Positions 41,846 to 53,003 are shown, numbered from the stretch's first letter. The stretch is 64,000 bases of DNA from Mesostigma viride (GCA_009746045.1 RPFO01000041.1:2214613-2278612), one strand, 5' to 3'. Program-made: numbers and translations. Notes: generated by a model not told the origin, from the sequence alone.

Positions 41846-44800
41846 CCCTTAAATGGTGCTCGCGCCTATTTCTAGGCGCGAGTTCAACTCGCGCCTACAA
41901 ATAGGCGCGAGATGGGAAGCGGCGCGGCGCGAATCATGATGCCAGTAGACATTTCCGTGATATTTTTAGGTCTGCTGCTAGAGCTAGATGTGCTCTAAGT
42001 CTTACGCCCTGATACCGGACATCACTATGTTTAGACCAAGTCTACAGGGACTAATTAACGGTTACAGTACAGGGGGGTACCCAGGTCCACCGGGACGAAA
42101 GTGAATGTAAAATAATTACGAACATGCATATTCCAGGCTATGGCGGTGCAGAAAACTGATTGGTGTAGGAGCATCGATGCATGGATTCGTTCCAAATTTT
42201 GTAGGCATTATTTATGCGTTATAAAGATGCTGTAGCCGCAGTCGCGCAACATTTACTGAGGTGCGCAATCATCTCGGTCTGGGTTTTACTGCGTCAACGC
42301 GTGTTTATTGTGACGGGAGTGACAATGAAGCTAGCACTTGTTATCGGCGGCTTTATAATTGAATATTTCGCATCGAGTAAATTTGTTACGATGTATTTCG
42401 AATATTTTATTAGTGTCGTGGGCCAGGAAAGTCTTGACGCATCGGCCCTGTCGTCAGCTTGCTAGCTGTCCTTGAGCCTTTTTTTTGCGGTTTCGACCTG
42501 GCGTAGTTTAGTGTCCTTGCGGTTACCGTCGACAAGATAAAGTCGTCGTATCACTCGGTAAGTAATCTCGGACTCATTGTTGAAGGTTTGGGATGTCAAA
42601 GTTGCTTCGTTACTACTTTTCTGTAATGGTTTGTGGTGGTGGTTGCGCACAGCCATTACGGTCAGATTTTCATCAGTTTTGTTCATGATTGGCTGCGTCT
42701 GCACCAAATATACTAGAATAATGATTGGTGTTACATGTAAATAAGTTCTATATGGTATCATGATGGTTTCTATAGCCTAAATCCTTAACCCCTAAATGGT
42801 CTGAGATCCTGCCGATAAATCGGCTGGATCTTCACAATTTTGCAAACCAGATGCCATCCAACCTACCCATATCCAATGGCCGTCCTTGGGGGCCAAGCAT
42901 GTCCATGAGTTGCCCTTCCGGTTGGTATATCACAACCTCACATATATGCAGGGTAGGCCATGTTTAACTGCCGTCAAAGTCAGGGGGGTCAAGACGCGCG
43001 TTTTCATTTTTGGTAGAATGTGCATTTTGAATGATGTTATAAGACCTAGGCACCTACCACTTCAGGGATGATAAACAATTAGTTGCTGAACAGTTTGAGC
43101 CATTGGGGTCATCATTTGGGTGGGTATACCAGCAGTTGCACCCAGTACAGCCCATAGGGGTACCGTTGGTAAAAAGCAACCAAGGGAGTAGGGGTGGGCA
43201 TACTACCTCCTAATATGGCCACCAACCATGCCAAACAATACATTTCCCTTCCACAATGATGGGGAAACATAACTGCATCATCACAATGCCCTTACATGGC
43301 ACCTATGTGCAGGTGCCACCTTGTCCATGCACGTAGGTAACGTGGTACGGACACCCTACGCAAGGCATGCATTCTAGGAGGCAGCCACCAACAAACTAGT
43401 GGTGTTGAGCCTATTTCAGCCTGCCCTAGCAAGGATAAACTAGGCCTAAGCTGCTATAGCTTGCCAGGTGATGGCCAGCACACCTGGTGGCACATGCTGT
43501 CAATGGGAAGCTTTTACTCACCAGTTACGTGCTTGATGATGCCACAGAGACCAGCCAACTGCCTCACACTCATGCAATATGTGTATGGGAAATGTATAAC
43601 AAACATATATGGAGGTATTCAAACCCATACAGCCTCTAAAACTTATCACCATCACCCTGTGGCAGGTCAACTGACTGAGGGAAGCATCTAAGAAGGGTGT
43701 TTTAGAAAGGGGCCAGGCCAGGGTCAAGAAAGAGCATGAATAGTGCAAAAAGAATGTGCTACACAAGCTAGAACGTATATATAAACGTCAAAAATCGATA
43801 GGAAAACGATGATTAAGCTTTACCAGGCATGGATGGCGTTACCTTGGCCCAGGCGGTGGCCGCAAAATGGCGCATTTCGGCACACCAAAGTTGTGCAGCA
43901 TGGTCGCTGGATTCGGCGATTTCTGGCCACCCTTGCACGTTTACGACTACTATGTATCATAAAAAGTACAAAGAAACCGATATATCCTTTAAAATACGCC
44001 GGAAAGGTATTGCTGTCAACGTTTCTATCGTCCGGCCTGATCGCAGTTTTTTCCAGCAAGAACGCTGCCGACACCTATCAAATGGCATTCCCGCGAACCA
44101 AAAATTGGCCTGTATGATCTTTAGGACGTATAAAATCAATACCCCAAGTTTGGCCAGAAATATCGAACGCAAACGTAAATGCCATGCGTGGGCGCAAGCC
44201 GCCATGGCCAGGTCGTCGTTTTCCGGAATGCACGTTGTACGTGAAAAAGTACCCTGACCCCTTGTACTTTGACCGGCCAGAACACCTCTATAACTTTGTC
44301 AAAAGTATGCAAACCCTAGTACCATGCTGTGAAGAATTTTATAAACTTTCGATCTTCTCAGCTAAACTTTTCCTAATTCTCAATAGATTTCGCGGCATCT
44401 GGTCCCCCGAGAAGGGGCCGATGCATCGGCTGGAACTCGATTTTTGGCGGAAAATCGGCAGCAAGACCATTTAGGGGTTAAGAATAGATGGTATCCTGGC
44501 CTGTTTTTGGTTAGCCTTTTAGCTTTGTTAGTATTGCTGTTGTGCAGTCACCCCATCTGTCTTCATGTAACACCTGTGGAGGTCCCAGTGCCCTGCTTGC
44601 ATTCAAAAGAAAGTCCATGAGTTGTCTCTGTGTCATTTCATCTCAGGCAAGCATATGGAGGTCATTTTTTATGTTGTGGATGCATGGGCTACGTAGCCCC
44701 TTGCACACGTGCATTTGGGCCTTGGCACAGTGGTATACCTGCTAGTAGAGCTTGGTAGCCACCACATGGTGACATTTTATTTAGAACAACATGAAGCATA

Positions 44801-45646
44801 GTTTAAGCTGTGTGTTAGTGATCATTTTGAGCATTACCCGGCCATTCAAAAGCACCATTGTGCACGCCTCATACCATTGTAATGCCACTTAGTGCCGCAT
44901 GTCGCCCCGTAGCCAGTTAACAGCTGAAATGATGAAGCCCAGCATATAAGGAGCTCCAGTTAGCATTTCCAATGATCTAGGCTTACTTTTACTCATTTAG
45001 TCTAGCACTGACATGTGAGAAAAACTGTGCATGTGGTAGGCTTGTGTGGTGGGTAGTCATTGGCCTTACCATGCCATGATACGCGCGAATGTGACTGTGC
45101 ACTGGCATGGCTACCTATGTTTAATCGCTGTTATGGATGTTCTGTATGCTGGAATTGATGAAATAATGCATGTTTGATCATTTATGATGTTTTAGGATGC
45201 TATGGACAGAGGCGCCTGCCTTGTAATGCTAGCAAATGTCACCAGCCAAACTGGCTCCTATTTTTAGGCGTGAGTTATTTTTAGATAATGCATCTGGGTC
45301 CCTGGGACAACCTGTCATGTCAGTGTTCAGAAGCCATGCCTGGCTACCCAAGCAACTGCCTTTAAAATGTTGGGAGCAACGGAACTGTTTTCAGGTGTAA
45401 TAATGCATTATACATGAGTGTTTTTCTCGCACTCGCACACCCCCCTGAGGGTGGTGCTATATTTAGCACCCATAGGACATTGCAACATGACCAATGACAT
45501 GACCCCCAAGTAAGTCCCTATATGTGTGTGCTTTGGTCCCATGCAGTATATGGACCCTAAATTGTTTTTAGGTTAGGTTGTGGACATTACCATGCAAGGT
45601 GCAACTGGAGCCTATTTTTAGGCGCGAGTTGGACACCATTTAAGGG
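41846..45646. mobile_element. Non-autonomous TTAA (piggyBac/Kolobok-type) element P2
   Basis: TTAA copies lie at 41842-41845 and 45647-45650. Ends are CCCTTAAATGGTG and CACCATTTAAGGG. It is 3.8 kb, or about 2.1 kb without the nested P3. Just inside, hairpins with GGCGCGAG occur at both ends. GACCAATGACATGACCCC (near 45490) and a GTGCTATATTTAGCACC hairpin match P1 inverted, so P1 and P2 are one family. No transposase was seen. Confidence 0.88.
42789..44477. mobile_element. Non-autonomous TTAA element P3, nested in P2
   Basis: The element is 1689 bp between TTAA copies at 42785-42788 and 44478-44481. It has perfect 14 bp inverted ends, CCCCTAAATGGTCT and AGACCATTTAGGGG. CCGATAAATCGGC and CCGATGCATCGGC hairpins sit near the ends. 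A 142-residue frame at 43829-44257 has no domain I recognise. Confidence 0.9.
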
Positions 45647-45650
45647 TTAA

Positions 45651-46530
45651 GGGATATAAGGGCTTGTATAATGGTAACAATCCTCTGCAGGTGCTGTGTA
45701 TGTCTCAGTACCTTCTTAAGTGTCCCAAGAGGGTGCAGAAGTATGTCCATGACAAGTTTGAGGAGGGAGATACCTGGGATGTTTTTATAGCTGAGTTTGA
45801 GGTATTCCTAGATGATAAGAGGGCTAGTGATGGCTCCTTTTGGAAGAAGGAGTACATTGATTTCAAGGCTGAGGGCCTGATTCTGCAGGCATTTGAGGAT
45901 TTTCAGGAGCTGAGGCACAATTGTGCTGGCAAGGGGTATGTAGTGTCAGATGAGATTGCCATGGATGATTTCCTAGGTAGCCTGGGATTGGATGAGGTCA
46001 CCTTGGATAACCTGCAGGTGCACATGCGTACATGCACCACCTGGGCTGCTATGGTGGCCAAGATCAAGGATTATTTCAGGGGCAAGTATGTGGGAGGCAA
46101 GAAGGAGGCAGACAAGGCCAGGGAGAAGCAGAAGGAGAAGGATAAGGTGGAGTGGCAGCTGCAGCAGGGGCAGTGTTCCCAAGGTCAAGGGCAACCAATG
46201 GGGGGGCAGCCCTCCAACGGTTATGGCCACCAAGGTCAGGGCCTTCCAAGCGGGGGGCTTCCAGGCCAAGGGCTTCAGTGGCTTCAAGCGTCGTGGAGGT
46301 CCTTCCCAGGAGCAGCCAGCGGCTCAGCGTCCCAGATTTGATTTCAACAGGGTGGGGTCCCAGCGGGGACCACCTGGGGTGGGGACACCTCGTATCACAT
46401 GTTATTTCTCACCAGCAGGGCCACATCCGTAAGGACTGCCCTAGCTGGCGTAAGCAAAGGGGCCAAGGGGGTATAACAACCCAACCTGACAGGCTCAGCC
46501 TTCCCTGGGCTTGCTAGGGTCCGCCAGGGA
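45651..46530 (+). pseudogene. Copia B gag, main part with zinc knuckle
   Basis: The gag resumes after P2: NPLQVLCMSQYLLKCPKRVQ, EEGDTWDVFIAEFEVFLDDK, EKQKEKDKVEWQLQQGQ, then a Gly/Gln/Pro-rich linker. After a frameshift near 46290, SHQQGHIRKDCPSWRKQRGQ is the end of a CCHC RNA-binding knuckle, whose first cysteines are altered (TCYFS in another frame). The CCHC knuckle would bind the element RNA. Confidence 0.82.
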
Positions 46531-46844
46531 GGGGGCTAAGAGTGACCCCCCCATTACTCTGGATGAAGTTGATTTGCTCCCTGCACAGGTTGAGAGTCTC
46601 CCACTTAAGGTTGAGAGTCCCCTGCACAGGTTGAGGGTGCATCCATGGAGGAAGAACACAATGGGGTAGTGACTGGGTCTTCCCACGTCACCATGGTGAA
46701 AGCAGTTACCACAAGGCAACAACGTTCCCACATGGCTCTTGGAGGTAGTTTGCGTACTCCTTCAATGTTGGAGCGTGGAAGTCCTGCCTTAGGGCAGGAG
46801 CTCCTTTAGAGGAGGAGGATGAGGCTGATGGCCTGAATGATGCA
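46531..46844 (+). other. Gag-integrase linker
   Basis: The frames are broken. A GAGGTTGAGAGTC phrase is repeated near 46588-46630. No protease motif (D-T/S-G) was found in any frame here, which matters for gene order. Confidence 0.5.
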
Positions 46845-47912
46845 ATGGGGAGCATGGTTGTAAGTGAGAGTGCTGTTCCAAGCACCTCACCTGTATTTAA
46901 TAAAATGTCTCTTGTGTCAAACATTGCATTGAGATTGCATCACATGTTTGGTCATGCTGCCCAGGCACTCCAGTTTGCAAGGAGGCTGGGAGGGACATCT
47001 TTGTTTAATGCAGTAAAGCAGGTTGCTGAGGCTTGTTCCTGTAGGCTGGTTGCTCCCAAGCCTAAGAAGTCTCATGTCAGACAACCTGTGTTGCAGCCTG
47101 GATATGTACAATGTGATATCCAAGAAATCAGGAAACTGATTTTGTTGGTTGGTGTTGACAGATACACCAAGTACAAGGTGCTGGAGCTGTTGCAAGACAA
47201 GTCTAAGCCATGTTTGGTGGCTGGGCTCCAGGCTATCAGATCCAGAATGAAACCAGTGATCCAGCTGCAGTGTGATTTAGAATTTGAGTGCTGCATGGGG
47301 CATGAAGACCTCCCTGAGTTATTTGTTGTACACAGGGAGTCCCATGGCAGTCAAGGCGTGGTGGAGAGGACAATCAGAGAACTCAAGACTATTCTGCTGA
47401 CGGAGAAGAAGATTCCAAGATTGGTTCCAGCTATTATCAAGACGGCCTGGTTAAGGTCAGTTGAGGACAGATTGAATGTCAGGGCATCCATGTATGTTGG
47501 AGAGGTCCCTGTGACTCCATTATCATTGCATCTTCGGGAGCTCCCTACTGAGGTTGAGCAAGCCTGGAAAGATAGCCTTATGTTCAAGTTTGCCAAGTTG
47601 AGGCAGAAAGACAAGGGCTGGAGTGTTCTGAAACCTGTTGTTGGCCAGAGGGTAATTGTGTGGAAAGAGCCCAAGCTTGCAGGCAAGCGTGGTAGCTGGC
47701 ACCCTGGAGTAGTGACCAGGGTGGAACTAGCTGGGCACAAGTGCTGGGTGAAGATGGAGGATCCTCCCCAGAATGTGCACCGTCTGTCGTGGTCATATGT
47801 ACGTCTAAGGGGTGCTGAAGCAGAGGCAGTAACTCCTGATGTGACAACCTTGCCAGTTGGTCATGACGTCATCCCTGATCATCACGTTCCGGCTGGAAGT
47901 AATCCCCGGTAA
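46845..47912 (+). CDS. Copia B integrase
   Basis: This 355-residue frame inserts the cDNA. A zinc-binding HHCC domain comes first (H33 and H37 in LHHMFGH, C64 and C66 in EACSCR). The catalytic core carries D91 (VQCDIQEI), D144 (LQCDLEF) and E174 (HGSQGVVERTIRELK), a D,D-30-E arrangement slightly shorter than usual. A C-terminal region resembles an SH3-like chromatin/DNA-binding end (GQRVIVWKEPK, WHPGVVTRVE). It lies upstream of the protease. Internal length is somewhat short, and it may have lost residues between the first and second Asp. Confidence 0.82.
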   Translation: MGSMVVSESAVPSTSPVFNKMSLVSNIALRLHHMFGHAAQALQFARRLGGTSLFNAVKQVAEACSCRLVAPKPKKSHVRQPVLQPGYVQCDIQEIRKLILLVGVDRYTKYKVLELLQDKSKPCLVAGLQAIRSRMKPVIQLQCDLEFECCMGHEDLPELFVVHRESHGSQGVVERTIRELKTILLTEKKIPRLVPAIIKTAWLRSVEDRLNVRASMYVGEVPVTPLSLHLRELPTEVEQAWKDSLMFKFAKLRQKDKGWSVLKPVVGQRVIVWKEPKLAGKRGSWHPGVVTRVELAGHKCWVKMEDPPQNVHRLSWSYVRLRGAEAEAVTPDVTTLPVGHDVIPDHHVPAGSNPR

Positions 47913-47965
47913 GTCCTGGCCAGACCCCTGGACCGGTTAACTTTCCAGATTTAGAGCAGGCAGAT

Positions 47966-49414
47966 GTGGTCCCCTCTAGCCTCACTAAGCATAGAGGTGT
48001 GGGCCTGAAAGATGTGGTGCTGGCTATGCAAAAAGCCAAGCAAAAGCCTCGGGTGTCCAAGCTCAGCCAGTTGGGGGAGTCCGAGTGCACTGCACTAGAA
48101 GTAGATACCAATGCAGAGGTCTCCATCATGGGGTCTCAGCATACAGGGCAGCGGCAGATTGGCGAGTCTAGCTGTTCCTGGGTGTCTGACTTTAGTGGCA
48201 GGGTTCATATGAAAGTGGTAGGAGAAATCATCTTGCCATTTATGGGTGTAGATGTTTCCTTCCTAGTGCTAGAAGATTACGATGGCCCTATCATTTTGGG
48301 TCAGAATTTTCTTTGCACCCCTGGAGTTGTGGTTGTATCTCATAGCCTTATTCGTAAGGGTTGGGGTAGCATTCCACTGACTAACTTCAGGGCCCTGAAT
48401 CTTAATTTTTTCTCTGTGAAAGCGATCAGGAATGTGCAGTGGCCTGAGGATCAGATTCCTGTGGCTTCCAGTCTTGTGATGCCAGCTGCTCTTCATCCTA
48501 GCAGTATTGGTATTACTAAGAGATCACTGGCTGCTCATTCTCCTCTTAGCTATGATCAGCTTGTCCAGGAAATGAGTTCTCCTCTGATGTTTGAGGCCTG
48601 GAGGCTAGCATTTGCCAAGGCCCTAGAGGAGTGGTTGCAGTTTGACTGCTGTCAGCCTGTGAATGAAGTTCCTCCATACAGTACACGGTTGAAGCTCAGA
48701 TTCGTCATCAAGCGGAAGGAGGTGGAGGGGGTGTCTGTTCCCCATGTGCGTCCAGTTCTTAATGAATACCGTGGTACTGGGGATCTTCTGGGCGAGGAGT
48801 TGTATACACCTGGGATGCTACATGATACATGGCGTATTTTATTGTGCCTGTATGTCGGTATGCTGAACCAGGGTGCTGATATGTCTTCAGTTCTGCTAGA
48901 TTTCAAGAGAGCATTTCTGAAGGGTGATCCCAGTGTGGCTCAGCAGGTGTGGCATTGTGAAACTCCATTTCATGTGCCAGTTCCTGTAGCCTGGCAGGCA
49001 GAGCTCCAGTCTAGCTACCTGCTGATTCTGAAGGGTCTAGAAGGTCTCAGGTCCAGTCCCATCATTTGGAGGCTCACCCTGGAAGACTTCTTGACTAAAC
49101 ACTGTGGGTTGAAGGTGTCATCTGTGGACCCATGTTTATTGCTGGGTAGGTGGCATGATTTACCTGTGTATGCTAGCCTGCATGGTGATGACTTGCACTT
49201 GATTGCTCCCACTAAGTGGTTGAGTCAGTTTGTGCCCATCATTAATGATGCATTTCCTTTGGGAAAAGAATTGTGGCAGAAGCCTGGAGAGGCTGTCACG
49301 TTCTGTGGAATGCAGGCTACATTGGTTCAGGAGGGGAGTCAGTGGCTGATTAAGCTGCAGGCAGGGGCAATGACTACAAGAGTACCATTCTTCAATCTGT
49401 TCCAGAGGTCATGA
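47966..49414 (+). CDS. Copia B protease and reverse transcriptase
   Basis: 482 residues. The N-terminal retropepsin-like region is ALEVDTNAEVSIM (D47, with Asn where Gly is usual), then GEIILPFMGVDVSFLVLED and ILGQNFL (110-116). The copia RT follows: WRLAFAKALEEWLQFD, motif A LLDFKRAFLKGD (D312), ILKGLEGLRSSPIIWRL, and motif C SLHGDDLHLIA (D408, D409) in place of YVDD. The frame ends with a TGA overlapping an ATG (ATGA, 49411-49414) that opens the RNase H frame. Protease after integrase is not the usual Ty1/copia order. Confidence 0.82.
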   Translation: MVPSSLTKHRGVGLKDVVLAMQKAKQKPRVSKLSQLGESECTALEVDTNAEVSIMGSQHTGQRQIGESSCSWVSDFSGRVHMKVVGEIILPFMGVDVSFLVLEDYDGPIILGQNFLCTPGVVVVSHSLIRKGWGSIPLTNFRALNLNFFSVKAIRNVQWPEDQIPVASSLVMPAALHPSSIGITKRSLAAHSPLSYDQLVQEMSSPLMFEAWRLAFAKALEEWLQFDCCQPVNEVPPYSTRLKLRFVIKRKEVEGVSVPHVRPVLNEYRGTGDLLGEELYTPGMLHDTWRILLCLYVGMLNQGADMSSVLLDFKRAFLKGDPSVAQQVWHCETPFHVPVPVAWQAELQSSYLLILKGLEGLRSSPIIWRLTLEDFLTKHCGLKVSSVDPCLLLGRWHDLPVYASLHGDDLHLIAPTKWLSQFVPIINDAFPLGKELWQKPGEAVTFCGMQATLVQEGSQWLIKLQAGAMTTRVPFFNLFQRS

Positions 49415-50081
49415 CGTCATCCATTGCACCTGAGCTGAAAGGCAAGTTGGCCTGGTATGGCAGCATTTGTGGGCCTGACATGATGGTCCATAGCAGATCC
49501 CCTGATGATGTGCTAATTCTGGAGGAGCCTTCCCAGATTATTGCACATGTTAACAAGTCTCCTGGTATTACTTTAGCTGGGATTGATTTGTCTTTGCCAT
49601 TTTCCTTGGATATCTATGTTGATAGCTCCATGGATAGCAGGCAAGTTTCTAAGGTCAGAGGCAGGTCAGCTGGCTTGTTTGTGCTTCAGCAACATAGGCC
49701 TAGTCTTGTGGCCTGGTACAGTCGTCTTCAAAGAAGGGTTGCTGTGAGTTCAGATGTCTCTGAGTGCAGAGCCATTTGTGAAGGGATTCAGTCCAGTTTG
49801 TACATCAAGGAGCTGTTGCTAGCTATGGCTTCAGTGACTCCTCATACTCTTCAGCTGGAACCTTGATCCTTTCAGATAACATGGGTATGGTCCAGTTTGT
49901 GCACAAGCAGTTGGCCAGAAGCAGAGATCTGGATTATCTCCTGTTGAAGGAGTTGGCAGGTCTGGTGGATATTCAACATCTTCCAGGTTCTGAAAATCCT
50001 GCTGATGCCTTGACCAAGTTGCCTCACAAGTCTGCTGAGCAATATAAGCTTCTTTACAAGCTGATGAGCTCCTCTGTGTGA
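49411..50081 (+). pseudogene. Copia B RNase H, frame-shifted
   Basis: The first frame has LDIYVDSSMDSRQVSKVRGR, LVAWYSRLQRRVAVSSDVSE and CRAICEGIQSSLYIKELL, with the first Asp and Glu of RNase H. A one-base shift near 49862 separates it from ILSDNMGMVQFVHKQLARSR and IQHLPGSENPADALTKLPHK, the copia C-terminal RNase H signature. It would degrade RNA in the RNA-DNA hybrid. Confidence 0.85.
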
Positions 50082-50839
50082 GTTGAGCAATTCCAGTTGG
50101 AGCTTTGAGTTTGGTGACTGATTGGGTGAGAAGAGCTAACATGAGCTGGGCTCTCTTATGCTGAGAGCTGTGATGCTCTGCATGAGGGCAGCAATGCTCT
50201 GTGTACTTATGTGTATAATACTGTATTATATGTAATGCTCAGTCATGGAGCATGGTGTTGGTTGGGGGGTTGCCCTCAGTTTGAGGTTTGTCTCAACCAA
50301 AGGGATTTTATAGGGCAGGGTTCGATTCCCTGGGGCTGCTTAGGCGGATTTTCCCGGATTGGCTGACCCATCAACCTTGCTGGTGAGGTGGCGACAGGTC
50401 CCCCTAGTTTTGTCCCAGACAGAGGAAGGTAGTTTGTCATGTGCTATTTCTCAGTCCATGGTGGGCGCCAGTTCTGATAACTATCAATGTCTACCTGATA
50501 AGGTCTTGTGGGTAACTTGTGGGGTTCCAATCAGGAGCCATTATGGTGATGATTCCATTTTGGTCATTATTCTGGTTAGCCACAAGCTGCTATTCCAAAC
50601 ACTTGGCTTTCTACTTCCAGTGGATAGGGAATTCATTGTAATTCGTCATGGCTGAGATGTGTTGTGATCTGGTGCTTGATTAATCCCGAGCAGAGACTAC
50701 AGAGAGCTGGGAGGGATGTCAAGTGCTATGCATGTTGTTTCTATATATGTGTTGCCAAGCCTAACAGCTCTAAAAGAAAGAAAGGGCTGGAGTTAATATG
50801 GCTGTTACGTCCAAGCTCTAAAAGAGAAGAAAGGGCTGG
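50082..50839 (+). other. Copia B 3' non-coding region and polypurine tract
   Basis: No coding was seen. AAAAGAAAGAAAGGGCTGGAG (around 50773) is a near copy of the tract in front of the LTR, followed by a short false LTR start (AGTTAATATGGC). Confidence 0.55.
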
Positions 50840-51467
50840 AGTTAATATTGCCTGGCAAGCAATATTATTCTACTAAGCTACTTGGCTTGTAGAGATTCTA
50901 CTTCCGGTTACTACAATCCAGAAACGGGTTCATTCTGATGAGTATTGCTCGAGATATGAGCAAGATACTGTTCTACTACATTCTACTTGGATTCGGTGAT
51001 TCTACGGTGGTTCTTCAAGTGACGCGTGGCATACGACGTCTTGTCACAGTGTACGATAGGACATTTAGTCTCCGACACTGCGGTCTATTCAATGCTATTG
51101 ATTAGACGTAACAAATAGTGACAGGACTTGTGCGACAGGACACTGATGTGACTATTTATGGATAACGAGTCGAGATCTGCTGGTCCAGAGTGAAGGACAG
51201 CAATATTGTGAGATGATCTGTCCTATCAGTCATCTGGATGTGACTGCGTCACAATTAGTATATAACGAGCAGGACGCTGCCACTTGGTAGCACCACTTTC
51301 CCTGCACCTGTGTCCTCGCACCTTTGGCGACGGTTCTCACGTGCCTCGTGCATTCTGTGCTGGTAGCCATAACCAGCAACGTAAACCTATTGATTAATAT
51401 AACTACTTCCTCTGTAGATATTAATCAGTGCAGGCTGAACCACAGTTCAGCCACAGTTTCTTTAACT
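50840..51467 (+). repeat. Copia B 3' LTR
   Basis: 628 bp, near-identical to the 5' LTR. It begins AGTTAATATTG and ends TTTAACT, followed by CCAAG. Confidence 0.92.
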
Positions 51468-51472
51468 CCAAG

Positions 51473-51704
51473 CGTCGTGGAGGTCCTTCTCAGGAGCAGC
51501 CAGCGGCTCAGCGTCCCAGATTTGATTTCAACAGGGTGGGTCCCCAGTGGGGGCCACCTGGGTCTGTGTCATCTCGTGTCACGTTTTATTTCTGCCGACA
51601 GCAGGGCCACATCCGTGAGGACTGCCCTCGCTGGCGTAGGCAAGGGGGCCAAGGTGGGTATAACAACCCAGCCTGACAGGCTCAGCCTTCCCTGGGCTTG
51701 CTAG
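51473..51704 (+). pseudogene. Copia A gag C-terminus with zinc knuckle
   Basis: The frame reads KRRGGPSQEQPAAQRPRFDF and FYFCRQQGHIREDCPRWRRQ. The CCHC knuckle keeps C, H and C, but its first Cys position is Phe. It continues the A gag split at 40214. Confidence 0.82.
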
Positions 51705-51989
51705 GGTCCGCCAGGGAGGGGGCTAAGAGTGACCCCCCCGTTACTCTGGATCTCCCTGAAAAGGTTGAGCTGCTCCCTGAACAGGTTGAGAGTCTAAAAA
51801 ATTGAGGTTGAGAGTCCCTCTGCACAGGTTGAGGGTATATCCATGGAGGAAGAACACAATGGGGTATGACTGGGTCTTCCCACGTCACCGTGGTGAAGGC
51901 CTTTACCACAAGGCAACAACGTGCCCACATGACTCTTGGAGGTAGTTTGCGTACTCCGTCAATGTTGGAGCGTGGAAGTCCTGCCTTAG
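51705..51989 (+). pseudogene. Copia A gag-pol linker remnant
   Basis: The sequence matches element B at 46515-46790 and stops at CTGCCTTAG, where a palindrome-ended element begins. Confidence 0.7.
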
Positions 51990-52567
51990 TGTTAATTTTC
52001 CCAGAAAAAGTCCTAAATTTAGGACCAGTTTGACGTATCAAATATGCATGCAAACATGAACATTTGACCCTGGCATTGGTGCCCATGGCAGATAATACAC
52101 CTTTTGAATTTCTATCAAAAACCTGGGTTAAAAAGACAACATTTACTACCTAAATGGGCACTGCCCCCATACCACACCTCGAACGGGAAAATTGGCAAAA
52201 TGGTGAATTTAGGACCAATAGGACCAATTAGTATATCAACGCATTACGATGCTATCCACACGGTCCCTTTAGCATCTTACAAACGCTAGGGGCCCCATGG
52301 GACCCTACGAGGCCTTGGGATGGCGGGGCAGCGTATAACAAGGCCATACCCTGCTGTGGCTGCCTGTATGTATACGCGTGCCTAACGGTGTCACAGATGG
52401 TGCAGGTAATGCAATATACTGTTCATGTCCCACGTAGCTCCCACAAAAACCAGCATCTTCATTAAAACAATAAGTGGAAGCATACATGTGACACTAATTG
52501 ACATGCCCGGAGGCACGCCGTTCAAGGCCCTTCATGAAGTACGTTGCCCTAGAGGCAACCAAGACAA

Positions 52568-52583
52568 GGGTGGGTGGGTGGGG
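52568..52583 (+). other. G-quadruplex motif in family 2 linker
   Basis: GGGTGGGTGGGTGGGG ends the linker and overlaps the first base of a2. Four G3 runs have single-T loops. Confidence 0.9.
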
Positions 52584-53003
52584 AGCAAAGAAAGAGGCCG
52601 ACAAAACCAGCCAGAGCGGCTTTTAGTCGCAAAACCTCCCTTATCCCTAGCTAACTGACGTCATTAAACCCTTATGTTTAGTGGATGCTAGTAAGACGCT
52701 AACCGTACAGACCGGGGGTAGAATATCCCGAATCTGCACGGCTAGTATTAAATAATGCGTAGGTTGTTCTTTTCAGGGGCACTGCACCTCACGCCCCGTT
52801 CCGCCCGGGTATAATCAACCCAAGCGCGGAACGCACATTTTATTTAATTCATTTTTCAACCATGCACTATATTGCATCTACTAATCACAAAAGCTCTAGC
52901 CAAACAGCTACGAGTAAACACTGCGACCTATAAGCCGCTCATCCAGCGGCCTCTTGTTCCCGCATTCACGTATAGAAGAAACTCCGTTCAAAGAACCCCG
53001 ATT
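52583..53003 (-). repeat. Family 2 repeat a2
   Basis: 421 bp, the same length as a1 (53966-54386) and as the copy at 37149-37569. On the minus strand it starts with a GTTC-TTT-GAAC hairpin. Confidence 0.9.

Larger units (their letters stand above)
40215..51467 (+). mobile_element. Copia-like LTR retrotransposon B
   Basis: The element is 11.25 kb including a 3.8 kb TTAA insertion. LTRs are 40215-40850 (636 bp) and 50840-51467 (628 bp). CCAAG (40210-40214 and 51468-51472) is the target duplication, placed inside the gag of element A. By this boundary the LTRs begin AGTTAA and end TTAACT rather than TG...CA. A purine tract (AAAAGAGAAGAAAGGG) precedes the 3' LTR. The order of coding blocks is extra ORF, gag, integrase, protease, reverse transcriptase, RNase H. 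Several frameshifts show that it is inactive. Confidence 0.9.
31355..51989 (+). mobile_element. Copia-like element A, broken by several insertions
   Basis: The pieces in order are: LTR part 31355-31559; leader 31693-32952 and 34950-36236; gag 36290-36893; gag linker 40122-40214; gag zinc knuckle 51473-51704; and 51705-51989. They line up with copia element B, which is itself inserted in A at a CCAAG site. The gaps hold a 133 bp TGTC-element end with a deletion (31560-31692), an LTR element (32953-34949), a patchwork (36894-40121) and element B (40215-51467). No pol is seen in the window. Confidence 0.72.

Noticed and set aside
43829-44257. Possible transposase in P3
   Set aside because: 142 codons, no D-D-D/E pattern and no resemblance to piggyBac or Kolobok.
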